In this document: positions 9,785 to 17,570 of the stretch, one piece after another
Position numbering within the stretch: the stretch's first letter is position 1
Layout: each line of letters starts with the position of its first letter
Assembly: GCA_964030785.1 (NCBI GenBank)
Contig: OZ034967.1
Span: 57,081,665-57,145,664, forward strand
Reading direction: 5' to 3'
From: Siderastrea siderea
Taxonomy: Eukaryota; Cnidaria; Anthozoa; Scleractinia; Rhizangiidae
DNA: 64,000 bases
Translations under genes and position numbers: made by a program
Notes under the pieces: model-generated
Seen by the model: only the letters and a program-made list of their open reading frames with translations
What the model was told of the DNA's origin: nothing
Database searches by the model: none

Positions 9785-10723
9785 TTATATATCCTTCAAG
9801 TCCTTGAACGGTATCCAACTGTTGAATTCATCACTATACCCCTTCCACTTCACCAAAGCTTGCTTCTTTTTATAATCTCTCCGAATGACTTTATCAATAC
9901 GGAAAACATGCTGCTTGGCTTTTAATAATTCGGGTTCATAAAAACTTCCTTCAATGTCTTCATCTCTAAGATCCTTTAGTTTGTATGTGATTGGATTGGT
10001 ATATTGTATTTCATTAACTGTGAAAATTTCTTCAGACCAGTTTGGTGTATAAGACTTGTCGAATAATTTACGTTTGTACTTGCTTATCCTAACCTTATCA
10101 CCGACTTTGAACTTTGGTTTTTGTCTTGATGTTTCCATATCACCGTACAGATTAAAGTAAACAACTCCTTCATTCTTCTTTTTGCTTGCTTCTGCAGGTG
10201 TCATCTTTGTGCTTGAATGTCTGGTATTGTTATACTGTTTCACTAATTTAGGTAACATGTCAAGATACTGTGTATTACCTTGAACAGTAAACTGTTTCCA
10301 CATTTTGGTTTTTATTGTACGGTTCCATCTTTCACAAACGGACGACTTTTCCTCATTTTCGGTTGAGTACAATGTTATTTTATTCTTATCAAGTAGTTCC
10401 TTAACATGTTTGTTGTAATACTCCTTGCCTTTATCTGTAAAAAGATATTCCGGTTTACGCCCCTCTTTGAATATTGTTTTAAAAGCATTCATAACGGTTT
10501 CACCCTTTTTATCTTTTAATGGGACGATCCAACCGTATTTAGAGAATACATCTAAAACCATAAGAAGATATCTGTAGCCAGCGTTCCATCGACTGAATTT
10601 TTGCATCTCAACGATATCTGAACACCATGTATCGTCAATATGGTTTACAATTACCCGCCGCCGAGTAAAGTTACGTTTTATAGGTTTATGAAGCTCATCA
10701 GCTAATTTTTCTTGCCAGCTCAT
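9785..10723 (-). CDS. INT: Polinton integrase (DDE, chromodomain)
   Basis: Retrovirus/Ty3-type integrase expected to insert the linear element and create the 6-bp target duplications. From M1 (MSWQEKLADELHK) the catalytic acids are D36 (CSDIVEM), D97 (LFTDKGKEY) and E131 (VCERWNRT). The C-terminal about 50 residues (VIRRDYKKKQALVKWKGY...W) are a chromodomain. The frame is open to 10813, but I choose the start at 10723. There ATGA overlaps the stop of the PLA2-like gene, and the conserved SWQEKLADELHKP N-terminus begins there. The gene appears intact. Confidence 0.95.
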   Translation of the reverse strand: MSWQEKLADELHKPIKRNFTRRRVIVNHIDDTWCSDIVEMQKFSRWNAGYRYLLMVLDVFSKYGWIVPLKDKKGETVMNAFKTIFKEGRKPEYLFTDKGKEYYNKHVKELLDKNKITLYSTENEEKSSVCERWNRTIKTKMWKQFTVQGNTQYLDMLPKLVKQYNNTRHSSTKMTPAEASKKKNEGVVYFNLYGDMETSRQKPKFKVGDKVRISKYKRKLFDKSYTPNWSEEIFTVNEIQYTNPITYKLKDLRDEDIEGSFYEPELLKAKQHVFRIDKVIRRDYKKKQALVKWKGYSDEFNSWIPFKDLKDI

Positions 10724-11540
10724 TTCTTCACTCGACGGCCTTTTCCGTTTTTTGTTGCACCAAGGCCTAGTTTCTGCTTCGTGTTGATTAGAAATCGTGC
10801 TGTTTGTCCCCATTTTGGCATTTGTCCATAAGGTATTTCATCTAATGACTTGACCATTTTTCTGTCACATTCACCTTTGTTTTTACCCATATCATAACAA
10901 ATATCATGATGAGCTGATATTCTGTCAACTTCATTGTAAGGTTCTACGTGCCATTTGATGACCTTTCCAGTGTTTTTATCATACTCTAACTGTTTATCGA
11001 GAGGGTTATATGCCCCCATGTATTTATACTTACCTGGAGTGAATCCAGCTTTTGGTGTCGGTAATTTCCCAATTAGTTTATGGATATCTAAACTACCACC
11101 ATCCAAATCCTTTCTGTCGGTTTTATACTTTCTATTTGGTCTAATTTTGGTTGATAATTGATCAAGAGCTTGACTTCCGACATTTTGAATCATTGGATTC
11201 AACTTATCCAGAGCATAATCGATAGCCTTTTTCTGCAGTTTTGGGTTTCTCAAGGCTTCTGATCCATAATATCTTCCCATTTCAACTGCCTTTTTTCCAA
11301 GCCAAGGAATACCGTGGTGAATCAATAAATCAGTACCAGTCGATGCTACTGTATCTAGTAAGCCCGCCCCTTTCGACGGGCGACCCCGTTTCCCGCCTGT
11401 TTAACGAATTTCGTCTTTGTAATACCACATTCAGCACAAGTACACTTCATCATTGATCTCCCATTTTTGGCTTTTACAACTCTTTCAGAATCAGGAACGC
11501 ATTCTGTCTGTTTCTTCTGTTTCATGCAATATGATTTCAT
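10720..11540 (-). pseudogene. PLA2-like virion protein with zinc-ribbon N-terminus, frameshifted
   Basis: Two frames appear to be one gene. The first (start 11540) encodes a cysteine-rich N-terminus (YCMKQKK...C, KCTCAECG), a DUF5679-like zinc ribbon, and stops at 11355. The second is open from upstream of 11355 to 10720 without a convincing ATG. It holds a phospholipase A2-like domain with a Ca-loop-like YMGAYNP and the catalytic pair in ISAHHDICYD, as in parvovirus VP1-type and other Polinton PLA2 domains, which breach endosomal membranes. The frames switch within the G-rich stretch near 11355-11370, a single-base change. The end overlaps the integrase start by ATGA. A paralogous ribbon lies in the upstream gene. 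Confidence 0.75.
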
Positions 11541-11550
11541 ATATAATATG

Positions 11551-11562
11551 ATTAGATTAGAT
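11551..11562 (-). promoter_or_regulatory. Double TCTAAT element of the zinc-ribbon/PLA2 gene
   Basis: AATCTAATCTAAT precedes TATTATATATG, giving two overlapping copies of the TCTAA leader motif. Confidence 0.45.
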
Positions 11563-11963
11563 TAAGGTTCAACGTACACATTCTCATATTTACCTGTTTT
11601 CGGATTTTTCACCAAACGCATGACAGTACCCTTCTTTGGTTTAGTCCAGAATTTCTTGCTTGTTATACCTGTTGTTCCTGTGAAAGCACCTTTCAAGATA
11701 TCACCAGACCAATATCGATCAAATACATGGTTGGTTGATGGAATTACTTTGCGAGTTATTTGTTCGGCTATTTTGGCTGCCTCAAAAGCTTTACCTAATG
11801 GATTTTCACCTCCCTTTTGGCTTTTGATGAATTTGGTTTTTGTAATACCACATTCAGAGCATTTGCATTTAAGCATAAGCCTCCCATTTTTAGCCTTTTC
11901 ATATCGTTCACTCCCGGTTACACATTCTGTGACCTTTTTTTGTTTCACACAATATGATCTCAT
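11562..11963 (-). CDS. DUF5679-like zinc-ribbon protein, paralog of its neighbour
   Basis: This 133-residue protein starts MRSYCVKQKK...C and contains KCKCSECGITKTKFIK. Over its first about 45 residues it is almost the same as the N-terminus of the frameshifted gene at 11355-11540. The rest, basic with GKYENVYVEP at the end, is unlike it. The cysteines fit a zinc ribbon (DUF5679-like). The two adjacent copies imply a local duplication in which one copy is joined to the PLA2 domain. The role is probably a virion or core protein, by inference from its place among structural genes. Confidence 0.7.
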   Translation of the reverse strand: MRSYCVKQKKVTECVTGSERYEKAKNGRLMLKCKCSECGITKTKFIKSQKGGENPLGKAFEAAKIAEQITRKVIPSTNHVFDRYWSGDILKGAFTGTTGITSKKFWTKPKKGTVMRLVKNPKTGKYENVYVEP

Positions 11964-11973
11964 ATATGTATGA

Positions 11974-11980
11974 GTTAGAT
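11974..11980 (-). promoter_or_regulatory. TCTAAC element of the 133-residue gene
   Basis: ATCTAAC precedes TCATACATATATG. It overlaps the last codons of the protease gene, so intergenic space is minimal. Confidence 0.55.
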
Positions 11981-12412
11981 ATTTTTGAAATACTGTTCTA
12001 AGAATTTCTCATTCTTCGTTGTATCATATATGTCGAAAACTTCCAACAGATCAAAATATGATTTGCCCTTATTCATCTCATTTAAAAAGTATAAACAAAA
12101 GTAACCACATGTTGTCGTCATTAAATTTTGTATTTGGTTATTTTGATGAAGAAGTGTTAAATTATTTTTTCTTGCGTGATTGACAATTTCTTGGAAGGGA
12201 GGTAAACCAAAGCTATCAAAGTAATTGACCACGTTATCTTTCACATATGTGGATACCCAATGGCTACCGCTCATATATGATGGTTCAAGATTGTAAATGA
12301 ATAGAGCCTGTCTATGATTGTGCGGCACTGATTCATCTCTAGACAGAACATCTTTAATTGGGATATTCAGATATTTAAACCATTTTATTAAATCGTAATT
12401 GCTTAATGGGAC
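11975..12412 (-). CDS. PRO: Adenovirus-type cysteine protease, start uncertain
   Basis: Maturation protease of the adenain (C5-like) family, expected to cleave virion proteins. Counting from the GTG at 12328, the His is in GSHWVS (H23), the acid in NYFDSFG (D38), and the Gln-Cys pair is Q67...C74 in QNLMTTTCGYFC, seven apart as in adenain. The frame stays open upstream, and residues typical of the family N-terminus (PLSNYDLIKW) begin near 12412, but no in-frame ATG precedes them. Translation may use a non-ATG start, or the start may have been lost. The upstream frame runs into the end of the 276-residue virion gene (stop at 12433). Confidence 0.85.
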   Translation of the reverse strand, partial: VPLSNYDLIKWFKYLNIPIKDVLSRDESVPHNHRQALFIYNLEPSYMSGSHWVSTYVKDNVVNYFDSFGLPPFQEIVNHARKNNLTLLHQNNQIQNLMTTTCGYFCLYFLNEMNKGKSYFDLLEVFDIYDTTKNEKFLEQYFKNI

Positions 12413-12432
12413 ATTCTTATGGAATTTTGGTT

Positions 12433-13263
12433 TTACAACAAAATGTTTAGAAGAGGGACTTTTTTGAAGGGTGAGTTCTTTCCTAATAGCAGACCGTCGC
12501 CCTTTTTGTGAGCTTTTCTTTTTTTTTTAATTCCCATACCGATTGTATCGTTCGGCCAATTTCCATAAAAAGGTGGAGTTATATACATTGGGTCTAACAA
12601 ACCACCATTTTGATTGTTAGATCTGGGTGGTCTTTGTTTAGGCTGTCCCATCCTAGGAGAACCATTACCAGTGATCTTCTTTAATGCCTCAAGAGCTAAA
12701 GGAACTCCAATTGATGCAAGAAGAGTACCTAAGAACCCACCTGTTTGTACTTTCGTCGGTTTTATATGAACACCAGAGCCTGTTTGTAGAGCATTTAATA
12801 TATCTTGTGTTTGTTTTGTGGTCAAAAGATGTTTATATGCTATCAACTGGTTGATTTTATTTTGTGGTATGAGAAACCCACCAGTTTGAACACCTTTTCC
12901 AGATATCTTCTTAACAATCTGAGATGCTCCTTCACTAGCTGCTCCAGCTAAAGCCGACAATCCAAGAGTCTTAGCAATAGTGGGAGCAAAAGTTCGTCCC
13001 AGATTCAAAACTGTAGACAGAAGAGATCCACCTAATTGCTTTCGAATGTTTGTTTTTGCTAGTTTGATGTCCATTCCCTTTTTCAATTTTCTATTTTTAT
13101 CCAATCGCTTAACTATATTCTGAGGTACGTATAGAGTGTCATTCCCAGATAATGAATCCTTTGTCAGTCTCAAAACGATAGTTTCTCTTTTATGATACGC
13201 GCTACTAAGATTCTTTTTCTGGTTTGGTGATAAACTAACTTTAATTTCGTATAGTTGTGTCAT
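12433..13263 (-). CDS. Putative minor/internal virion protein with GG motifs
   Basis: This 276-residue protein lies between protease and major capsid genes. Its N-terminal about 80 residues (MTQLYEIKVSLSPNQKKN...) are basic. Hydrophobic stretches follow (SLLSTVLNLGRTFAP, LGLSALAGAAS, GTLLASIGVPLALEAL). Four double-glycine sites (QLGGSLL, QTGGFLI, QTGGFLG, QNGGLLD) resemble targets of adenain-type proteases and could mark processing sites. It ends SPFKKVPLLNILL. By position and hydrophobic segments it may be a membrane-active internal protein comparable to adenovirus pVI, but this is inference. The start is ATATATGAC after an ATCTAAC element. Confidence 0.75.
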   Translation of the reverse strand: MTQLYEIKVSLSPNQKKNLSSAYHKRETIVLRLTKDSLSGNDTLYVPQNIVKRLDKNRKLKKGMDIKLAKTNIRKQLGGSLLSTVLNLGRTFAPTIAKTLGLSALAGAASEGASQIVKKISGKGVQTGGFLIPQNKINQLIAYKHLLTTKQTQDILNALQTGSGVHIKPTKVQTGGFLGTLLASIGVPLALEALKKITGNGSPRMGQPKQRPPRSNNQNGGLLDPMYITPPFYGNWPNDTIGMGIKKKRKAHKKGDGLLLGKNSPFKKVPLLNILL

Positions 13264-13272
13264 ATATTATAT

Positions 13273-13279
13273 GTTAGAT
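13273..13279 (-). promoter_or_regulatory. TCTAAC element of the 276-residue virion gene
   Basis: ATCTAACATATAATATATG: the shared leader motif directly before the start codon. Confidence 0.6.
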
Positions 13280-13337
13280 AAATTCTATTTTAAAAAACAT
13301 ATTAATCTAAATTTTCATCGATGTAAAACTTATTTAT

Positions 13338-14627
13338 TTAAACTATCATCAATTCGTTTCCAACTGTCTTAACAACAACCTCACTCTCGTAAAATACGAT
13401 GCTATGAGCTCGGACGTTTGCTGCTGGGGCTACATTGAGACGATAATGGGGAATCAACTGTTTAGGATCTCTCGTCACTACCTCTTTCTGATATAACAAA
13501 TCGAAATACAATAATCCGTACAAACTGGTGTAATTGGATACATTAAGCTGTGTTCCTGAATTGTAATCGTTCTTACGAAATGCATATGACATGAGATCAT
13601 TAAATATCCGTATTTTAGAGTCACTATCATATTCCAGCTCTGGGTAAAAAACGTTATTCCCATATTCAAGCCTACAGCTTGATAGAGAGCTGTTAGCGTT
13701 AGCGGCATTCAACTTGAAAGTATCGAACAAATACGGACTCCTCTCTGCTTCAACATCATTCGGTGCGTCTGTTCGCTGGAGATAAATAAAAACATGTTTA
13801 ACGTTATCAATAGCTGGACTGATTTGAAACATATTCTGAATAGCTCTGGTATTTGCCGACTGATTGTAGAGATCTCGCATATATGTCCAGGTTGTTGGCT
13901 TAAGAAACTCTGAAACGAAATTACTATACATACTGTCTTTTGGGATTAGTCTTGGTAGCCAAAGATACAATCTCTTTACTACAACACGACCATCGTCAGC
14001 CGCTGCTGCTTTGTGAATCAATTCATCTTCGTCGTTCAGGGTTAGTTCAAATGTGAGCTGCATTGGAGGTAGCATTTTTCTTTCTAATTCTTGGAAAAAG
14101 CTGTATCTGTTTAACGGAATCATCTCGTTAATCGATTTAGCTCCTCCGCCGCCGTCATTCTGATTAGCCTGGGTTAAAATACGACGGGCTTCGAAACCTG
14201 TGTTTGTATCTGCTGTAGTTCCATCAGTATCTAGATACCAGAACGAATTCTTTCCAACGGATCTACTATAATCATCGCTGTATTCAAGGAGATTTTTCAC
14301 ATTCGTTATTCGATGCAAATTATCACTCTCATACACGATTTTGCCTGAAGATTTGATAACCATATGTCTGATTAGACTGTGAGATCCGTTTATCATTGTG
14401 ATGCGATCTGCTGCAGCATATCCAGCACCATCTGCCCTTTTTTGAAGCTCTTTAGTTACTTCGAAATACCCATTGAAGAAATCAAACATAGTCGACCGAT
14501 CGTTGATTGTGAATCTGTAACCCGTCTTTTTCTGGCTTTGATTTTTGGCAGGTTGCTCAATGACATTATCCAAATGGAAACGAACGTATTCATATCGTTG
14601 CAGATTTTCATTTGTTCTGAAACTCAT
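13338..14627 (-). CDS. MCP: Major capsid protein (double jelly-roll)
   Basis: This intact 429-residue protein (MSFRTNENLQRYEYVRF...) belongs to the Polinton major capsid family, which has a double jelly-roll fold and builds the icosahedral shell. Recognition rests on overall resemblance to the family: the N-terminal FFNGYFEVT, a mid-region with LPPMQLTFEL, KRLYLWLPRL and a C-terminal YGLLYFDLLY...SIVFYESEVV. Length fits. It sits in the expected order protease, minor protein, MCP, basic protein, penton. The preceding motif is ATCTAAACTACTCATATAAATG. Confidence 0.88.
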   Translation of the reverse strand: MSFRTNENLQRYEYVRFHLDNVIEQPAKNQSQKKTGYRFTINDRSTMFDFFNGYFEVTKELQKRADGAGYAAADRITMINGSHSLIRHMVIKSSGKIVYESDNLHRITNVKNLLEYSDDYSRSVGKNSFWYLDTDGTTADTNTGFEARRILTQANQNDGGGGAKSINEMIPLNRYSFFQELERKMLPPMQLTFELTLNDEDELIHKAAAADDGRVVVKRLYLWLPRLIPKDSMYSNFVSEFLKPTTWTYMRDLYNQSANTRAIQNMFQISPAIDNVKHVFIYLQRTDAPNDVEAERSPYLFDTFKLNAANANSSLSSCRLEYGNNVFYPELEYDSDSKIRIFNDLMSYAFRKNDYNSGTQLNVSNYTSLYGLLYFDLLYQKEVVTRDPKQLIPHYRLNVAPAANVRAHSIVFYESEVVVKTVGNELMIV

Positions 14628-14639
14628 TTATATGAGTAG

Positions 14640-14646
14640 TTTAGAT
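14640..14646 (-). promoter_or_regulatory. TCTAAA element of the major capsid gene
   Basis: ATCTAAA lies 12 bp before the capsid ATG, in the common AT-rich leader. Confidence 0.55.
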
Positions 14647-14669
14647 AAAATTCACTTTTTAATAACATT

Positions 14670-15038
14670 TTAGCGTCTTAATCCAGTACCAGATATAAGT
14701 CTATTCAGAATCGTGTTGTAGTCTTCTTGTTTTGGTTTAGTAGGTTTGGTTGGTTTCACGATTTCATTCATTGGTTGTTTAGTTAAACCGTGTAATTTTC
14801 TCATAATAAGCTCTCCGCTTTTTTCAGCTGCTTTTTTTCCAAGTTTGTCTCCAGCATGTGAAATACCAGATTCAAGCGCTTTTTTGGCAAAAGGTTTTAA
14901 AACCATTTCTGGAACTTTACTTAACACCCTTCCAACTGGTTTGAATATGTTATCAACAATAATCCCAGATCCTTTATGCTTATACACAAAACGACCTAGT
15001 TTCGGGTGATATACACGTTTATATTCATATGATGCCAT
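14670..15038 (-). CDS. Small basic virion protein
   Basis: This 122-residue lysine-rich protein begins MASYEYKRVYHPKLGRFVYK. A KGSGIIVDNIF segment near residue 23 could be a protease site. An amphipathic region follows, then a KPTKPTKPK linker and a terminal LISGTGLRR. Its location between the two capsid genes and high charge suggest a core or internal capsid protein. I do not recognise a named family. The leader is ATCTAACTAATAGTTATAGATG. Confidence 0.7.
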   Translation of the reverse strand: MASYEYKRVYHPKLGRFVYKHKGSGIIVDNIFKPVGRVLSKVPEMVLKPFAKKALESGISHAGDKLGKKAAEKSGELIMRKLHGLTKQPMNEIVKPTKPTKPKQEDYNTILNRLISGTGLRR

Positions 15039-15050
15039 CTATAACTATTA

Positions 15051-15057
15051 GTTAGAT
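15051..15057 (-). promoter_or_regulatory. TCTAAC element of the small basic gene
   Basis: ATCTAAC lies 12 bp before the ATG. It abuts the stop codon of the penton-type gene, showing that the motif is placed in minimal space. Confidence 0.55.
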
Positions 15058-15824
15058 TATTCTCTCTTCTCTCTTAAAATCAAACTGAATGAAGTGTCAC
15101 TATGATTAAGATCTATAATTCTTCGTTTACCGTCGGTGATATAAATCCGAATTTTATTAATCGTATTTTTATTGACAGGATTGAACTGTACTCGTCTTGG
15201 CTCTTGTGTGAAACTATAACTCGGGGTGAGAGTTGAGGTACTGAAACTATATATAATATCTGACTCTTCACCATCGACGAGACTGTCACTTATCAAATCA
15301 CAATGAACATTCAATATTTCTCTGTCTTGTGAGAGATTAGGAATGTAATTTCCGACATTTACACTACTTGTTAGAATCTTTTTATTGAAACCAATAAGAT
15401 CATTAAAATTACTTTGAGTAAGATCTAATCTGTAATTTGAGGCTAGTGTTATTATTGTCCTGAATACAGTATCGTTGAACTCCAGAGTGATTGGATATTG
15501 AGGGTTTGATGAGGTTCCTGTTTTTGTTTTTTCTTTGATTAAATTGTCAAAATCAATGTAATTCCATACTCCAGGGTTGAATATAATTTCCGTCCAATTA
15601 GCACCACTATCTGTTGAATATCTTATTTTCTGATTATTGAGTTCTTTTGTCACATTAAACCAAGTGAATGACATCGAAATGATTCGGTCTAGGCCGATTT
15701 CATATTGTCTGTTTGAATCTAGTATTATCGGATTACGGTATTTGATTGTGAAATCCGATGGTTTATTACCATTTTGGTTTTTTACTGTATGGGATGATAA
15801 TACAAGTTGTCTATTCATATACAT
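15057..15824 (-). CDS. Minor capsid (penton-type) protein, single jelly-roll
   Basis: This intact 255-residue protein starts MYMNRQLVLSSHTVKNQNG, with features typical of Polinton minor capsid (penton) proteins: PSDFTIKYRNPI, EIGLDRIISMSFTWFNV and a C-terminal INKIRIYITDGKRRIIDL. These proteins close the capsid vertices. The assignment is by family resemblance and by neighbourhood with the major capsid gene. A second ATG at 15818 lies in ATATGAATAG and is an alternative start. The preceding element is AGTCTAAAC. Confidence 0.82.
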   Translation of the reverse strand: MYMNRQLVLSSHTVKNQNGNKPSDFTIKYRNPIILDSNRQYEIGLDRIISMSFTWFNVTKELNNQKIRYSTDSGANWTEIIFNPGVWNYIDFDNLIKEKTKTGTSSNPQYPITLEFNDTVFRTIITLASNYRLDLTQSNFNDLIGFNKKILTSSVNVGNYIPNLSQDREILNVHCDLISDSLVDGEESDIIYSFSTSTLTPSYSFTQEPRRVQFNPVNKNTINKIRIYITDGKRRIIDLNHSDTSFSLILREKRE

Positions 15825-15826
15825 GA

Positions 15827-16554
15827 TTAGTTTAGACTAAAATAGTTTTTGTATATTTTGTTGTATTGTGACTTATTGAGTATTGAATTTCTCAACAAGA
15901 TGTCGAGAAGAGCGACGCCTGTATTCCGTAGTTCGATGCTATTATTTCCGGCAATCATCGATCCGATAATCAGTTCAAGTTTTTTCATCATTTCTGTGGG
16001 ATTATTGAAAAACATTATCTGTCCACCTTTTTTTGTTTTTTTCTTCAAACCAGATCCTTTAATATTTTTCAGTCTTTGATTATTGTAATTTACATAATCA
16101 GTAAGAACCTTTCTTGTATCTTGAATAATTTTTCTTTGATATTGAGCCTCAGCTTCAGTGATTGAGCCACATTTAATTTTTTAGTAATATTCATCGAATA
16201 TCCAGAAAGTTGTTGTCGTTTCTCTTTAGCATTTTTCAAGATTTTTTTCAGATAAGATTTCCTCTTTTGGTCATTCATATCTTCTTGTTGAAGTCGTAAT
16301 TCAATCTCATCATAGTTAGGAATTTGAATTTCATCCAAAACTTGGTTAATTGCATCCTCTTCAAGAATTTCATAATCTGGTACTTCTTCTTCGTACTCAG
16401 GTGGAAGAACTTCAGGTTCATACATGTATTCTGGATCTATATACATTTGTTTTTTACCTGATGCTAAATCCTCAAGGACATCTTCATAAGATGGAGGTTT
16501 TGGAACTATCTGTTTCTCGTTTTCAGGTAAAACAGGTTGATCAAACATCATCAA
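15827..16554 (-). pseudogene. Structural-module gene, frameshifted at an A-run
   Basis: The frame opening at 16554 (MMMFDQPVLPENEKQ...) is acidic (PPEYEEEVPDYEILEEDA), then basic, and stops at 16090. A different frame, open from about 16180 to 15827, carries a continuing peptide (SITEAEAQYQRKI..., GSGLKKKTKKGG) and the compact domain MMKKLELIIGSMIAGNNSIE near the end. The switch coincides with the T-run 16177-16182 (A-run on the coding strand), so I read one gene with a one-base slip. The short ORF with ATG at 16048 is then only its tail. The product is a conserved Polinton protein of unknown role, probably in the virion. It may originally have been continuous with the next gene. Confidence 0.7.
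15831..15838 (-). promoter_or_regulatory. TCTAAA element of the penton-type gene
   Basis: AGTCTAAACTAATCATGTATATG precedes the penton start. The element lies inside the last codons of the upstream gene. Confidence 0.5.
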
Positions 16555-16789
16555 TAGCTATTCCATAATCTGGAACAGGTCGCTTTTTCTTTACCAATCT
16601 TCTCAACGGTGCTTTTGGGGCTGTAAGTTCCTTTAACTCAGATGTTATAGGTTTGAAAAGTTTCTCTGCCTCGACTTCACCCATTTGATCAGATATCTTT
16701 TTTTGTTTTATTGTATCTCTTACTGTGTTAATCTTTTTACCAAGCTCGGATCGTTTCTCAGCCATTTCTTTCCATTTGAGTAAACTCAT
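16541..16789 (-). CDS. Small charged protein, possibly the detached N-terminus of the next gene
   Basis: This 82-residue helical protein (MSLLKWKEMAEKRSELGKK...) ends VPDYGIAIDDV. Its final codons overlap the ATG ATG of the next frame by 14 bp. In related elements, as I remember them, this segment and the acidic PVLPENE segment belong to one polypeptide. The overlap may therefore be a second frameshift near 16545 rather than a natural gene boundary. It starts opposite the ATPase gene across a shared, symmetric promoter region. Confidence 0.6.
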   Translation of the reverse strand: MSLLKWKEMAEKRSELGKKINTVRDTIKQKKISDQMGEVEAEKLFKPITSELKELTAPKAPLRRLVKKKRPVPDYGIAIDDV

Positions 16790-16920
16790 ATATCATTTGT
16801 TTACATAAAATTTCGTATTTTGTTTGGAAAAATTAGGGTTATCATATATAAAAACGCTCGCATAGCGTGTCGCATAGCGTGTCGCATAGCGTGTGAAATT
16901 GTATAAACAAATGATATATG
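16787..16920. promoter_or_regulatory. Divergent promoter with 17-bp inverted repeat, TATA box and 12-bp repeats
   Basis: CATATATCATTTGTTTA (16787-16803) and its exact reverse complement (16904-16920) each include the start codon of the gene they face. Between them are TATATAAAAA (16845-16854) and three exact tandem units CGCATAGCGTGT (16859-16894). The TATA-like box points to the ATPase, and the tandem units could bind a regulator. Confidence 0.65.
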
Positions 16921-17559
16921 AAGATTCAAAATTACGACATCCAAGATGATGACAATGACGATTTTGTTCAATTAAAGAGTTTTATGCCAGACCGATGTTT
17001 CAGGATGCTCCTTTGTGCTCCTTCTAATGCTGGCAAGACCAACCTTGTTCTCGAAATGATATATAGGCTTCTCTATTTTGACAAGATATACCTTTACGCT
17101 CGCAATCTACAGCAAAGCAAATATAAGCACCTGTTGAAATCTTTCGAACCAATATCAAAAGAGGTCGGTTATGATGTGATAGAAGCGAGTAACAATGATA
17201 TAATCCCTTTGACAGATTTGTCTGATGAAGGTCAAAAACTGGTGATCTTCGATGATTATTTGAATACAGGAAAGAAAAACGACGAAAGGATAAGAGATTA
17301 TTTCACTAATAGCAAAAACAAAAACTGCTCTTGTATCTATTTGTCACAAAGTTATTATGGGACAGATAAGACAATCCGTTTGAACTGTTCACATTTTTGT
17401 GTTTTTGATTTTCCTTCTAGTAACGAGCAATCGATGATTTGTCGAGAACTGAACATAAATAAATCAGATTATCAGAAAGCTACTAAGGATCCATATAGTT
17501 TTTTGTATGTTGATAAGGTCAAAAAAAAGGTAGCCCGAAATTTCGACGAAAAAATCTAA
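16918..17559 (+). CDS. ATP: Genome-packaging ATPase (FtsK/HerA, A32-like)
   Basis: This intact 213-residue protein has a Walker A motif APSNAGKT (residues 34-41) and Walker B LVIFDD (108-113), followed by CSCIYLSQSYYGTDKTIRLN, a sensor-like region with S/Q as in A32-type packaging ATPases. It should drive DNA into the preformed capsid using ATP. It is the first plus-strand gene of the right-hand group, sharing a divergent promoter with the structural gene on the other side. It is followed within 12 bp by the start of the fibre-like gene. Confidence 0.92.
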   Translation: MKIQNYDIQDDDNDDFVQLKSFMPDRCFRMLLCAPSNAGKTNLVLEMIYRLLYFDKIYLYARNLQQSKYKHLLKSFEPISKEVGYDVIEASNNDIIPLTDLSDEGQKLVIFDDYLNTGKKNDERIRDYFTNSKNKNCSCIYLSQSYYGTDKTIRLNCSHFCVFDFPSSNEQSMICRELNINKSDYQKATKDPYSFLYVDKVKKKVARNFDEKI

Positions 17560-17560
17560 A
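17554..17560 (+). promoter_or_regulatory. TCTAAA element of the fibre-like gene
   Basis: ATCTAAACTAATATTATATG. It overlaps the stop codon of the ATPase gene (TAA within TCTAAA). Confidence 0.55.
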
Positions 17561-17570
17561 CTAATATTAT

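Noticed and set aside
16859..16894. Three 12-bp units as a telomere-like or origin array
   Set aside because: Only three units, located between divergent start codons; promoter function is simpler.
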